From the NCBI RefSeq assembly GCF_900005765.1, contig NC_041686.1, forward strand, positions 1,219,006 to 1,283,005: 64,000 bases of DNA. The letters are read 5' to 3'. Within the stretch, counting starts at the first letter, position 1. Every line of letters begins with the position of its first letter. Shown here in pieces: positions 35,352 through 47,550 of the stretch. The position numbers and the translations under genes were made by a program. The stretch comes from Plasmodium relictum (lineage: Eukaryota; Apicomplexa; Aconoidasida; Haemosporida; Plasmodiidae). The notes under the pieces are model-generated. The model made no database searches. It was not told the origin of the DNA and worked only from the letters and a program-made list of their open reading frames with translations.

Positions 35352-38300
35352 TTATTTATTCATAAATTCTAATGGGTTTTTTGCTTCTAAAAAATTTATT
35401 TTTTTTGAAATAGCACAATATGTTTTTTTATTAATAACTTTACAATTTATTTTATTTACTTTTTCTTCAACATGGTTTTCTAACATTTTACTCCCTTCAT
35501 AAAACATTTGTTCTTGCTCTCTTTTTATTGCTGTCTGATTTTTTTCTGAATGATCATATTTATTAAATTCTTTGTTTGTATTGCAATCCAACAAAATATT
35601 ACTTACATTTTTTGTACATTTATTTTGTTCCATCTCCTTTGATTCAGTTGAAGTATTTTTTTTTTTTATAATTTCCGCACTCATTTTATTTTCTTCTTTT
35701 TTATGTTTGAAGTTGCTAATTCTTTTTTCGTATTTTTTTTTTGCATTTTCACAAAATTTGTTATTGCCTTCGATTTTGTATTCTTCATTTTTTTTATCTT
35801 CTTTTATTTCATTTTTAATAATGTTTTTCCCCTCAGTTACACTTAATTTTTCCGTTTTCATTCCTCTTTCTATTTCTTTTTTTCGTTTCTGTTCCTTTTT
35901 TTCTCTTTCATTAGTATATATTTCTATATCTTCTTGTTCATATATATTTTCGTTATCACAACAGGCATCAAAATCATTTTCATTGCCATATTGATAATTG
36001 TCATCATTTTCATGTTGATTATTATCATCATTTTTATTATCATATTTATTTGTATCATATTTTTCCTTTTTATCATCATATTCGTTTCCATCATCATCTT
36101 CCTCTTCCTCTTCTTCTTCCTCTTCTTCTTCCTCTTCCTCTTCTTCTTCTTCTTCATCATCTTCTTCTTCATCATCTTCCTCTTCTTCTTCCTCTTCCTC
36201 TTCTTCTTCCTCCTCCTCTTCTTCTTCTTCCTCTTCTTCTCCATTATCTTCCTCTTCTTCATCTTCATCATCTCCCTTCTTCATCAAATTTTCGCTGTTA
36301 TTTTCATGTTCCTCTTCATGTTTGTATTCATCTCCCTGTTCATTGTAATTCTCAAAAGTATCCTCTTCATTTTGCATAGTTTCATTATGTATACTTATTC
36401 TTTTATAATCTCTTATTTTACCGATTTTATAGTTTGTAGTATTTTTTAGAATCTGTTTATTATATGGATCATGATCAATTGTATTTGAAATATAATCGGA
36501 ATTTAATATATAATCCTCTATATTAATCGAATTATCTTTTAAATTTGAATAATTTTCCTTTTTATTTTTTGATTTACAATCCAATTTATTTTTTACATTT
36601 TTGGTATACATAGTATCATAGTTCATTTTGGAGAATCGATCTCCAACACAATTATAATCATATCTTTTTTCATAAAAAAAAGGGTATTCGTATTCACTAT
36701 CATAATCAGCACTTTTACAAGATTCTTGTTCTAATTGTACAAAAGTATTGTTATTATAATCTTTAAAAGTTGTATGGATGTTTCTATTATTTGAAGAATT
36801 TATACTTTTGCTTGAATTTTCGTATATATTATAATTTGAATTATTTTTCATATAAATACTATTAATAGAAAATGACCTATTTTTCATATATGTTTCATCA
36901 TCCTCTAATGCCACCATATTAAGCCAAGGATGTTGAAGCATGACAGATGCTGATGGCCTTGTTTGTGGGTCAATGGAAAGCATAGGCAGTAAAAAGCTAC
37001 ACAAAGGATTAATTTCTTTCTCTGGGATTCTATATTTATATTTTAATATTTTATGTAATCCATATCTTTTGATATTTGTAATATTTTTAAGTTTATATGT
37101 GTCTTTATTAAAATATTTATGGGAATTGAACCCTGAATCAATCATATGTTTTGGTATGTTTCCTAGAACTTCTATTATAAAACTTAAATGTTCTTCATTT
37201 TTATCATATCTATCAGTCTTTTGAGGATTAAACAAAAAGTCTCCAGTTACCAATTCAAAAATCATGCAAGCAAAAGACCATATATCGGCTGTTTCATTGA
37301 ATCCACTTTTTAGTATAACTTCGGGAGCTCTATATTGCCTTGTTTGAATTTCTGCATATCTTGATTCATCTATCCATAAACTATTTCCTAAGTCACAAAT
37401 TTTATAACAAGATTTTGCATGGCAATAAACGGATGGATCATAGGGTCTAATACAATAGTCCCCATCTTCTGTTTTTATATAAACAACTTTACGTACATTT
37501 TCATTACTACCTCCAGAATTTATTGGATAGTTTGATATTTTATTATTTTTTTTTTTTTTATATATCTCATGTAGTTTTAAAGCTTCTGGATGTATTAAGT
37601 GATTAAATATATCGCAATAAAGAGGGAATTTATTAATATCATTTTCTAAGAATTCGTCATCACAAATATCACTTTCACTATTTCGTAAATCCTCTTCATC
37701 ATCATTTATAGCATTTTTTTTCAAATAATCATTTGGTAATCTATGTAAAAAAAGAGGCATCTTGTTATTTCCATATTTCTCTAGGTTATATAAAAAGTAA
37801 TTGTTAAAATGGTATGGTTTTTTTGTTAATGTTTCTTGTAACGCATGTACATTATAGTAAGAAGTTAGTAATGAAGGATCTGAATTAGAAGGCTTAAGTG
37901 TATGCTTTACATATGGGGGTTCGTCAATAATTTTTTTTCTATTTAAACTTTTTTCATCAATTTTATTATGCAAATTATTTTCTTTATCTTTATATAATTC
38001 ATGTTCCTTAGTACACGTTTCCATATCCCTAATACTTAAGTTATTTTGATCTAAATTACAATGTTTGTTCTTCACATATTCAGGTTCTTCAATTTTTTCA
38101 TTTGTATTTACATGATTATGATTGGTGTTTGATGAATATTTGTTATCGTTAAATGATTTCATAATATTATTTTCGATAGAATTACAATTAATATTTATGT
38201 TAGGAGTTATATTCACGTGACTATCATTGCACGTCTCCAATATTTTTTTTTGAAGTTCGTTTTTGTTTAATTGATTAATGTTTAAATTTTCAGTATCTTC

Positions 38301-39377
38301 TTTTTTAAATTGATTCTCACCATTTTGGTCAGTATCACTTAAATTTTTAATATTTTGTTCATTGATAATTAACTTTCCTGAAGGCTCATTTATTGTAGAT
38401 TGATTATTTTCTTTATTTTTATTTAATAATTCCTGTTTTAATCTTTCTCTTTTTAAGAAATTTTTTTTTTTTTTTTTTAATTTTTTTTTTTCATTTTTAC
38501 TTAGTTTATTCCAATCAATAGAATCCCATTCATTAAGTCTAATTTCACTTTCATTTAATTCTTCTACTTCATTTTCCTGTTTTTCTTGTTCAATTTCACA
38601 TTTTTCTATGCATTCCTTTGTAATAGAGCTATTTTCTTCTATCTCATTTTTTGTTTCATTATTTTCCTTAGAGTCATTTTTTTTTATTAATTTATCTTTA
38701 CTGTAATCTTTTGGTCTAGGAATATTAGATAAAGGTGATACCAAAACATTTTCTGGTTTTATATCGCTATGTATTATTTTACAAACATCATGTAAATATT
38801 GCAATCCTATTAAAACGTGAGTAGCAATTTTTCTAACTAAATTTAATGGAATCCCTTTATAATCATAATGCTTTATTAAGGATAACAAATTAGGTCCCAT
38901 AAATTCAAAAACCATACATATATGGGTACCATTGGGGCCTTTATGTTCAAAATTGTCAATAAATGAAACAACACCTTTAGTCATATTATAATGCAATAAT
39001 TTTTCTCTTTGTTGCTCTTTTAATTCAACCCATGAAGAATCAAAGGAATTTACCTTAACTGTTTTTAAGTAATTTATTTCGCATTTTGCTGATTCTGTGT
39101 ATGTTTCAGATCCCTTTTGAATTTTTATAGCAACAAACTTTAACGGTTTACTTTTTAGATCAGTTGCAACCCAAACAGTCGAAAAATGACCCCACCCTAA
39201 TTTCCCTTCTATTCTGTATCTTCCATTATATATTTCATTTACTTTAACCGGGTGATAACCACCTTTACAATACTCTTCACTACCTTCATCATCACTTTCT
39301 GTGTATTGTAACTTACCAGATGTAGCATCTTGACTACTACTATTATTAGAAGGAGATCTTGAATTACTAAAGCTCAT
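35352..39377 (-). CDS. SRPK1: SR-protein-specific kinase (SRPK/CLK type)
   Basis: A single-exon protein of 1341 residues. The N-lobe has the glycine loop LGWGHFSTVW (60-69) and the VAIK lysine (85). The catalytic loop HSDIKPENVL (about 203-212) follows. The SRPK-type split kinase then has an insert of about 400 low-complexity residues before the metal motif DLGN (about 661), the activation segment TRQYRAPEV and the C-lobe (ADIWSFACMIFELVTGDFLF). The C-terminal third is highly charged, with an almost pure Glu/Asp tract encoded by 36080-36275. By family it phosphorylates Arg/Ser-rich splicing factors. DLG in place of DFG is normal for SRPKs. ORFs on the other strand through the acidic tract are repeat shadows. 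It stands next to clag, as in P. falciparum chromosome 3 (from recollection). Confidence 0.93.
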   Translation of the reverse strand: MSFSNSRSPSNNSSSQDATSGKLQYTESDDEGSEEYCKGGYHPVKVNEIYNGRYRIEGKLGWGHFSTVWVATDLKSKPLKFVAIKIQKGSETYTESAKCEINYLKTVKVNSFDSSWVELKEQQREKLLHYNMTKGVVSFIDNFEHKGPNGTHICMVFEFMGPNLLSLIKHYDYKGIPLNLVRKIATHVLIGLQYLHDVCKIIHSDIKPENVLVSPLSNIPRPKDYSKDKLIKKNDSKENNETKNEIEENSSITKECIEKCEIEQEKQENEVEELNESEIRLNEWDSIDWNKLSKNEKKKLKKKKKNFLKRERLKQELLNKNKENNQSTINEPSGKLIINEQNIKNLSDTDQNGENQFKKEDTENLNINQLNKNELQKKILETCNDSHVNITPNININCNSIENNIMKSFNDNKYSSNTNHNHVNTNEKIEEPEYVKNKHCNLDQNNLSIRDMETCTKEHELYKDKENNLHNKIDEKSLNRKKIIDEPPYVKHTLKPSNSDPSLLTSYYNVHALQETLTKKPYHFNNYFLYNLEKYGNNKMPLFLHRLPNDYLKKNAINDDEEDLRNSESDICDDEFLENDINKFPLYCDIFNHLIHPEALKLHEIYKKKKNNKISNYPINSGGSNENVRKVVYIKTEDGDYCIRPYDPSVYCHAKSCYKICDLGNSLWIDESRYAEIQTRQYRAPEVILKSGFNETADIWSFACMIFELVTGDFLFNPQKTDRYDKNEEHLSFIIEVLGNIPKHMIDSGFNSHKYFNKDTYKLKNITNIKRYGLHKILKYKYRIPEKEINPLCSFLLPMLSIDPQTRPSASVMLQHPWLNMVALEDDETYMKNRSFSINSIYMKNNSNYNIYENSSKSINSSNNRNIHTTFKDYNNNTFVQLEQESCKSADYDSEYEYPFFYEKRYDYNCVGDRFSKMNYDTMYTKNVKNKLDCKSKNKKENYSNLKDNSINIEDYILNSDYISNTIDHDPYNKQILKNTTNYKIGKIRDYKRISIHNETMQNEEDTFENYNEQGDEYKHEEEHENNSENLMKKGDDEDEEEEDNGEEEEEEEEEEEEEEEEEEEEEDDEEEDDEEEEEEEEEEEEEEEEEEEDDDGNEYDDKKEKYDTNKYDNKNDDNNQHENDDNYQYGNENDFDACCDNENIYEQEDIEIYTNEREKKEQKRKKEIERGMKTEKLSVTEGKNIIKNEIKEDKKNEEYKIEGNNKFCENAKKKYEKRISNFKHKKEENKMSAEIIKKKNTSTESKEMEQNKCTKNVSNILLDCNTNKEFNKYDHSEKNQTAIKREQEQMFYEGSKMLENHVEEKVNKINCKVINKKTYCAISKKINFLEAKNPLEFMNK

Positions 39378-39428
39378 ATTTTTTTTTTTTTTAGAATAGA
39401 TTGAATGTTAACTGTCTATTTATTTGGT

Positions 39429-39431
<3 letters not shown>

Positions 39432-39484
<53 letters not shown>
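39432..39484. repeat. (TA)n microsatellite
   Basis: About 53 bases of pure TA repeat, 55-107 bases upstream of the SRPK start codon. Confidence 0.9.
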
Positions 39485-39487
<3 letters not shown>

Positions 39488-39730
39488 TCATATAGAGTAA
39501 TGCACTATCTTCATAAAAAAAAAATATATATAATTATTTATTCAAACATATTTCCTTTTATAACTTGTTCATGCATCATAACTATATATTGATAAAATAA
39601 TTCTAAAATAATATTTAAACAATTTTTATTTGAGTTATAATTAAAGAAAAAAAAAAATGTAAGACATCTGCAATATATTTAAAATTGTACAATTGAGGGT
39701 AATATTATAATGATAAAAAAAAAAAAATTA

Positions 39731-39774
39731 TATGTACGTATGTATGCATGTATGTATGTATGTATGTATGTATG

Positions 39775-39808
<34 letters not shown>

Positions 39809-39852
39809 TGTATGTATGTATGTATGTATGTATGTATATATATATATATATG
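39731..39852. repeat. (TATG)n tetranucleotide array
   Basis: About 25 copies of a TATG/GTAT tetramer with a few TATA interruptions, ending in a TA run. It lies about 350 bases upstream of the SRPK start codon. Confidence 0.9.
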
Positions 39853-42820
39853 ATATATTAAAAGGAAACTTAAAGATATAAGAAAATTACCATTTTAATA
39901 AACATATGAATTATATCATAATAAATTTATATGTAAAAAAAATAAAGGAAAATTATTTAAAAAATTATTTTAATGAATTGTTATAATCAATAAATTACAA
40001 AGTATATATTTTATTTTACCTCCTGATTTTCATCTATATAGTCCATCACTAAATTTTAAATGGAAATTAATTTTCACTTTACTTTTATTATTTCTTTATA
40101 TATGAACATTAATGAATAAATTAAAAAAAAAAAAAAAATAAAATAAAAAGGAGACGATGGGAATAACAAAAAAAAAGTAAAATATGAAAAAATGGGTTAT
40201 AATAAAATATATTTTATGAAATTTATGCTTCTAAAAATAAAAAATAAAAAAAAATAATCAAAGTGGTAATAATAAAATATATAGATATATAATTTAATAA
40301 ATATATATATTAATGAAAATACAAATAAATATCATCAAAATATCTTTAAAAGAATATATGTAAATAATTACGGATATATATATTAAAATAGTGACATTTC
40401 CTCAAGATATATAAATCATCCCAATTATTCTACTAATTTTTATATTTTGATGAAAGCAACTAAAAAATGAAGTAAACTTTTTGTCTTCTTTTCTTATTTA
40501 AGTGTAGTTTATGATTCAATATAAAACTAGTTATAATCATGATTTTTATTTTTTGTGATTATAAAATAATATATTTTATTTATTTTTTTTTTTTTTACAT
40601 ATTTTAAGATTTTATCTAAAATTTTGAGCTTTAGCCATAAATTTCTTTTTTTGGAAGAGCTTATGTTTTTAGGCTCTTATCCTCAATAAAGATATTACTA
40701 ATTATATTTGACATAATTTAAGAAAGTAATATTTCAAACTTTTATAAATTGCATCAATAAAAATTAAGCTGACAAATATTATTAATATATTTTTATTAAA
40801 AGGATTATTTTTTTACTAAATTTTTATTTTTTTTTTGGGAAAAAAGCAATAAAGTTTTAACTAAAACATTTATCCTCATTTAAACAATTTTTTGAAAGAA
40901 GTAATATTAATCCGTATTAACATATATTTATCAATTATATATTTTGTATTCTTAATAGTAAAACAAAGTATTTTAGTTTCTAATCATACTTATAATAAAG
41001 TTATAAAAAAATTATATTTGTAATTAACTGAAATAAAAAAAAAAAAAAAATCAAATTTTTTATTGAGAAATTGAAAAAAAATTAAAAAAAAAAAAAATTA
41101 GAGGACATAACAATAAAAAGCTCATAAAATACGTATTTTAATTTTGCACAATTTTTTTTATCCAATTAAATTAGAAAATAAAATTTATATCAATTATTGT
41201 GCAATATATTTTATTTTTATTGATCGTTCAATATACAAAATACTAAATAAAAAACGCGTTTATACGATAAATCCTTTTTTCTTTCTCTATATATTTATAT
41301 ACATATAAATTTATATTGAATCAAGTTCTTTTAAAATGTTTTTCTTTATTACATACAAAAATTAACTATATACAAATTTATTTTTTATAAATTAAGAAGT
41401 ATTTCATAAAAGATAGATCAAAGGATATTTACGATAAAACCAACGAATATTTTCATTTAACTATATTTTACTTGATTTTTATATTATGTGTGCAAAAAAT
41501 GGATTTTATTTCCTAATAATGTTACATGTACTTATATAAAGATGTAAAAGGTTATAAAATATTTTTTTAGGGAAGCTAATATCTAACAAATGAAAAAATA
41601 ATTTATAATTAATTTCTACTATATTTTAAATAACTTTTTTTTTTATATGTTTTAATTATTTAACTCTTTCTTCCTTTTTAAGCTGTTCTATTTTTATGGA
41701 ATTACTTTATAAATTTATTATAAAGAACATAACGTATTATTAATAGAAACTTTATCATAAATAGAAAAATTAAAAAAAATGTAATATTTATACACTCATA
41801 AATAAAAATAAATAATGTACTACATACAAATTAATATTAGACAAAGTGAAATGCAAATTTACACTTGCTTCTTAATTGAATTATTAAAATTTCAGTAATC
41901 TATAATTTATATGTTATAAATGTTTTTTATTCATTAAAATATTTATTTGAGACTTTCTTTCCTATATAACTCCTTAAATGTTTTCCGAATAGTATTTTTT
42001 GAAGAATTATTGAATAATATTATTTTTTTCTTTGTAATAAAAAAATTAAAATTTTTAAATCATAAATATCTGCTTTTTTCCTTTTACTTTTTTCAATATA
42101 GAAAGTAATGTTTAAATGCTAATTTCAAATAAATTAAGAGATGTACCTCCTAATATTAAATTATAGCGCTAAATTAAATTATTAATTTTGCCAATTTTTT
42201 TTCATTTATGCTTAATTTTTTTTTTCTTTATTTTTAATGGGGTAATTTGATATATTAAATTTTAACGTTATGTGTGGGCTTAAATTCTCCTGTTATATAT
42301 TTTTTATTACTTTTTTTTTTTGATATTTTAATATTTTTTTTTTAATATGATAAAATATGTTGCTAAAATTATATATATATGTATGAAAAAAATCTTTTAT
42401 TAAATTTTTATATTCTTTTTAATTTTTTAATATTACCTTTTATATGTTCTTTTTTTAATTTATAAAAAGAAAAAAAATTTTAATTAATAGTATATTTTTT
42501 TTTTTTTAAAAAAAAAAAAAAATTTCATAAATTTTTTTTCTTTTAATATACAATTTTTAAAATTCTTTTACCTCTAAGAATAAGTCAAATGATTAATTTC
42601 AATTTTTTTTTTTTTTTTAGTTATATTTGATGTTACCAAATTTAATATAAAATACAAGTTTTATAATTTATATATTTTTATATGTAAAGGAATTACCTGA
42701 ATTTATTTATAAAGTAGCTATATTTAGTATATATAATTATACTTTGCTATATATATTCATTAACTTTATCATTTAAAAATAAAAAGTTATCAAAAATTTT
42801 TATTATTAAAAAAAATAGAA

Positions 42821-44702
42821 ATGAAAAATGTTTTGGTAAGAACATGTAGCAAAAATGATCCTAGTAAAATTAGTGAAAATGAAAAATTGGAACATATTTT
42901 AAAAAAAAATCTATGTTTATCAAAAAATTTGTTTCTAGGAAATGATAATTTAACACCATATAATTATAATATACGTGTATATGACCCCAACATTAATGAC
43001 AGGTTAAAAATAATAGAAAATAATGATGATAATGAACTAAAAGAATTAAAAGAAATATCAACCTTAGCTGTATCCGATGAAAAAAAAACAAAAAATTATG
43101 AAGAGATGTATAAAGAAAATGATATAAATGAAAGAAAAAAAAATTTACGAGAAAATGTTATTAAAAAATTAACATCCATTAAAATGAATATTAATATGAG
43201 AGAGTTGGATGAATACTCTTCAGTAAAAAAATTATATGTATCAAAAATTGATAAAAAAGATTTGCAAAAGAAAAAAGGAAAGGGGGGGGGGAAAAAAAAA
43301 AAATCAATTATAAACAGCATAATAAATGACACAATGACAAATGACATTATTATACAGAATTTTGATAATGCCAATATAAAAATACCTAATTTGTATAGAA
43401 ATGATGATGAAAAAAGTATTTTACCTACTGTAGATCAAAAGAAAAGAGAGATAAATAATATAGTAAATAATGAGCCAATTATAAATAAATCAGACGAAAG
43501 TGTATTAAGTAGTGATATATTAAAAAATATAAAAACGTTAGATATCTATAAAAAAATTAAAAAGCCCAAATGGCATTTTCCTTATAAATTATTTAGAGTA
43601 ATATTAGGTCATTCGGGATGGGTAAATTGTGTTGACGTTGATGTAAGTAATGAATGGTTTGCAACTGGAGCGAATGACAGATTAATTAAAATTTGGGATT
43701 TGGCTACATGTAAATTAAAATTAACCTTAACAGGCCACATTAATAGTATAAGGGATATAAAAATTTCAAAAAGAAATCCATATTTATTTAGTTGCGGTGA
43801 AGATAATAGAGTAAAATGCTGGGATTTAGAATATAATAAGGTAATAAGAGATTATCATGGACATTTATCAGGTGTATATTGTTTGTCTTTGCATCCTTCG
43901 TTAGATATACTAATGAGTGGAGGAAGAGACGCTGTTGTAAGAGTATGGGATATTAGGACAAAAAGTTCTGTTTTTGTATTATCAGGTCATACAGGTACAA
44001 TTATGTCCTTGTGCTCCCAATCAGTTGAACCCCAGATTATATCAGGGTCTCAAGATAAAATGATAAGATTGTGGGACCTGAATAATGGAAAATGCAGAAT
44101 AGCTTTAACACACCATAAAAAAAGTATAAGATCATTATCTATTCATCCTTTTGAATATAGTTTTTGCAGTTGTGCAACAGATAATGTAAAAGTATGGTGT
44201 GGATCAGATGCTGAATTTGATAGGAATATTACAGGGTTTAATTCAATTATTAATTGTAGTTTAATTAAACAAGATTCTTACTTTAGCGATTCTTCTATTT
44301 TAATATTGGGAAGTAATAATGGGCAATTGCATTTTTATGATTGGACAAGTGGCTATAAATATGATACATTAACTAATAAAGTAGTTCCTGGAACAGTTGA
44401 ATGTGAAAATTCTACATTGGCTATGGCATTTGATAAAAGTGAAAGTAGATTAATAACAACTCATGGAGATAAATCCATTAAAGTATTATTAATAAGAAAA
44501 TATAATATTTATATGTTTCTCATATATTTTTATATATGATTATAGTGCATTTTTAAACCTTTTTTACTTATATTTATGGTTAAATTTTACTATCACTTTT
44601 AATTTTTTTTTATTTTATTTATAGATTTGGAAGGAAAATGAAGATGCAACACCAGAAAATTTTCCTATAAGATGGAACCCCTATGAAAATTATAAATTTT
44701 AG
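42821..44702 (+). CDS. PRPF46: WD40 splicing factor PRP46/PRL1 (PLRG1), two exons
   Basis: Exons 42821-44482 and 44625-44702 (phase 0) encode 579 residues. The N-terminal 240 residues are Lys/Asn-rich and include a 10-base G run coding GKGGGKKKK. From about residue 250 ([20 protein letters not shown]) the PRL1-type WD40 propeller begins, with repeats ending in KIWD, KCWD, RVWD, RLWD and KVW. The second exon supplies the conserved end [17 protein letters not shown], missing if the first frame is read to its stop at 44539. By family it is a component of the Prp19-associated/NineTeen complex of the active spliceosome. It lies beyond SRPK in the same order as I recall for P. falciparum chromosome 3. 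Confidence 0.93.
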
Positions 44703-45745
44703 TTTTTATCTTTTTCATTTTTAATATGCTTTTATTTTTTTTTTTTATATTTATTTTTACTTTTTTTTTTTTTTTTTTACTTTTAGTGTTTAATATTTAA
44801 TTTGTTTTTAAATGATTCCATTATTAATTAATTTAACGTTTTAAATAATTTTACATTAATATATTTTTTTGTTTTTGTTAGGCATAAATAACTTACAATA
44901 TTTTCAATGTAATTTAAAAAATTTTCTTAATTTAAAAAAAAATTAATAAGAATTATAATAAAAATATATATAATAATGAACATAGCTATAACAGATAAAC
45001 ATTTGTTTATATGTAAGCTTTTAGCGTAAATACCTTAATCACAGGTATATAAAATAACAGAAATGCTTTGTTGAAAAAAAATATATCAAAGATATTAACA
45101 AAAATATTACATAAAATAAAAAATTCAGTCTTTATTAAAATTAAATTATATATTTAAAACATTTTAAATAAATATTAATTTTTACTTAATATATTTATTG
45201 TGCATATATTTGGCAAGATACTTTTTTTAATAATCAAAATTTCTTTAAAAAATTGCATTGAAATATATGAAATGTTTAAAAAAATAGCTCTATATATTTA
45301 AAATTTTTTATATATACTTGAATATATTTAAAAATATGAAAAATAAATATATAAATTTAAAAAAATACTTTTATTTACTAGGGAAAATTTTTTTTTTTAT
45401 ACATTTATAGTGTTTTATTTATATATATATTTTTAGTTTCATTTGGCTTATTATTTTTGTATTTCATTATGAAATTTTTTATATAAAAAGATAATTTTTT
45501 ACTTTATGAGAAAAAAAAAAGAGAAATTATACGTTAAAGCATATGATAAGAGTAAAGAAGGAGTAAAAAGTTTATGGAATTTTTATTGAAAATTACATAT
45601 ATATATATATATATATATGTGTATATGTATATATAACACAAATTACAAAAAAAAAATTCTGGAAATTTTTAATAAACATGAGAAAATAAACAATTTTTTC
45701 ATAACAAATACAATATAAGTTAATATATTCACTTATTGTGTTAAA
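44703..45745. other. Intergenic region
   Basis: About 1 kb of A+T-rich DNA between PRP46 and the next forward gene. It contains a (TA)n run at 45597-45618. No gene was seen. Confidence 0.6.
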
Positions 45746-46861
45746 ATGTTAAAAATTACAAAAAGGCAAATATATTACTCGTGTGAAAAAAAAAAATATT
45801 ATACAAATAGATTATACAAAAAAGTGTGCAACAATTGCTTAAATTTGAATATAAATAACTTAAATAAATGCATTTATTGTGATCATATCATAACTGATAA
45901 TGATATTCGATTAATAAAAAATAATATTTTTACAGATATTATAAATGTAAGAAAAGATTGCAAATATTTAGACCAAAAAAATGTTAAAAACAGTTATGCT
46001 CCATTATTAAATAATGTAGAAATTGATGATAAGTATATTCATATTAAAAATGGGTTCATAAATAACTGTAACATATTGTATGTATATTATAACTGTTATG
46101 ATTATATTATATTAAATAATCCTTACAGTAATTCATGTCTCAATCTTATTGTTTTATTTAAAGGAATTATGTATGATGTTAAAAACTTAAAAAGAAAAAA
46201 TATAAGTTGCTTATTGCATATGTATAATTATATTTACTTTATAATAGATATATTTCTATATTTTCTTATAATTAGCAAAGGGAAATATGTCCATTATAAA
46301 TATATGTATAACAAGTCAACACATGGTGATATAGATTATAATGAAGAAATAGTAGAAATTTTGCTTGAATTAAATAAAATTATTAAGGAAAAGAAGAAAA
46401 ATATAATTATAGATAAGATTGATAGTGAAAAAAAAAATTTAGAAAATGTAAATGAAGAAAATATAATAGAAAAATTAAATGAAAATTATGAAGATATATA
46501 TAAAGATATATTAAGAAATATTGACAAATCTATATTAAATAAATTTTTTAAGAAGTTAGAAGATGAAAACATTAAAAAAAAAATAAAAGCTTTGAAGAAA
46601 CATTTATATGTAGGTTGCTCATATCCATCTCCTGTAAATCACTTTTCTATGCAAATTTTATTTCCACCATTTTCAAATTATAATTTCTTTACTTTTCCTT
46701 TTTATTTTTCTATTCAGAAAATTCTTTATGATTTGTATATATATGGCCATGTCAAAAATTATAATCACTCAGAAATAATTAAAAATGTTTACAATAACAA
46801 GTTAATGAAAGAAATAAAAGAAAGTGACACTTTTTCTAAAGATATCTTTCAATTTGAATGA
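45746..46861 (+). CDS. Conserved-looking hypothetical protein with paired CxxC motifs
   Basis: A single-exon protein of 371 residues that I do not recognise with confidence. Two CxxC pairs, CNNC (28-31) and CIYC (42-45), form a likely zinc ribbon. A Leu/Ile/Tyr-rich region (about 95-190) contains a possible membrane-like segment (YIYFIIDIFLYFLIIS). An acidic/Lys-rich linker (about 205-285) leads to a C-terminal block, VGCSYPSPVNHFSMQILFPP, then FPFYFSIQKILYDLY. The His followed by a hydrophobic strand and PP faintly recalls the end of HIT/Ap4A-type hydrolase domains, but the full HxHxH triad is absent. No signal peptide is visible. It is the last forward gene before the gene-poor region. Coding status is well supported by length and Cys/Pro content; function is unknown. 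Confidence 0.75.
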   Translation: MLKITKRQIYYSCEKKKYYTNRLYKKVCNNCLNLNINNLNKCIYCDHIITDNDIRLIKNNIFTDIINVRKDCKYLDQKNVKNSYAPLLNNVEIDDKYIHIKNGFINNCNILYVYYNCYDYIILNNPYSNSCLNLIVLFKGIMYDVKNLKRKNISCLLHMYNYIYFIIDIFLYFLIISKGKYVHYKYMYNKSTHGDIDYNEEIVEILLELNKIIKEKKKNIIIDKIDSEKKNLENVNEENIIEKLNENYEDIYKDILRNIDKSILNKFFKKLEDENIKKKIKALKKHLYVGCSYPSPVNHFSMQILFPPFSNYNFFTFPFYFSIQKILYDLYIYGHVKNYNHSEIIKNVYNNKLMKEIKESDTFSKDIFQFE

Positions 46862-47229
46862 ATTTAATACTATAGATTCCAATAAAAAATTAATTAATAT
46901 ATATTTTTTCATTATAAGAAAATAAAATTCCTTTTTTTAAAAGCATTTATTATGATAAAAAAGAAGTTATGTAAATTACACATAAGAAATAATGAAGATT
47001 ATGTGCATCTATAACAGGCTAATTATGTCATTTTGTAATTGCAATTTATTATGTTTACATATAATTTATAATAATATAAAATATATAAATGTAATATAAT
47101 GACAATAATATAAGGTATAAATATTGTTAGATATATAATTTATATTAAACTGTATATATTTTTATGTTGTAAAGTTTACATGTGAAAGAATAACTTGAGA
47201 GCATAAACTATTATTATTTTTTTTTTATA

Positions 47230-47550
47230 TATTTTTAATAGTTATAAACATTTTTCATTTAATATTTTCCGACAAATATGTGGTGGCAAGGAAAATTAAG
47301 GGACTAATGTTTTCATATTTATTTTTAATTTTATATGAATATATGAAACTAAGTACTTTTTTGTATTTATTGTTGAGGAAATAAATGATTATACACTTTC
47401 CATTATAAAATATGATTTTAAATTTCCTTATATATACAGGAAATCTTTACAAAATTAATTTATGTAAAGTAGTATATTTTCATTTGTTATAGTGAATATA
47501 TATTAAAATTTGAAATAAACCAAAAACTTGATACAATTTAGAATTTTGAA
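47230..47550 (+). pseudogene. Decayed coding relic, family unknown
   Basis: Two overlapping forward frames have codon-like composition. One reads FSDKYVVARKIKGLMFSYLF and stops at 47384. The next frame reads VEEINDYTLSIIKYDFKFPY and stops at 47458. A further frame (EYILKFEINQKLDTI) continues to about 47540 with stops. The pattern of adjoining open frames broken by stops and frameshifts suggests an old gene. No start codon, intron or family can be assigned, and A+T-rich DNA can imitate this by chance. Confidence 0.3.

Larger units (their letters stand above)
39378..42820. other. Divergent intergenic region between SRPK and PRP46
   Basis: 3.4 kb separating two genes transcribed away from each other, so it must hold both promoters. 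It contains a (TA)n run at 39432-39484, a long TATG-type tetranucleotide array at 39731-39852, and a 10-base palindrome AAACGCGTTT at 41252-41261 that is conspicuous for its CpGs. No coding signal was seen. Confidence 0.6.

Noticed and set aside
35572-37224. Several ORFs opposite and out of frame with SRPK, including Phe/Leu-, Pro/Leu- and Lys/Met-rich proteins
   Set aside because: They are shadows of the SRPK coding frame and its acidic repeat.
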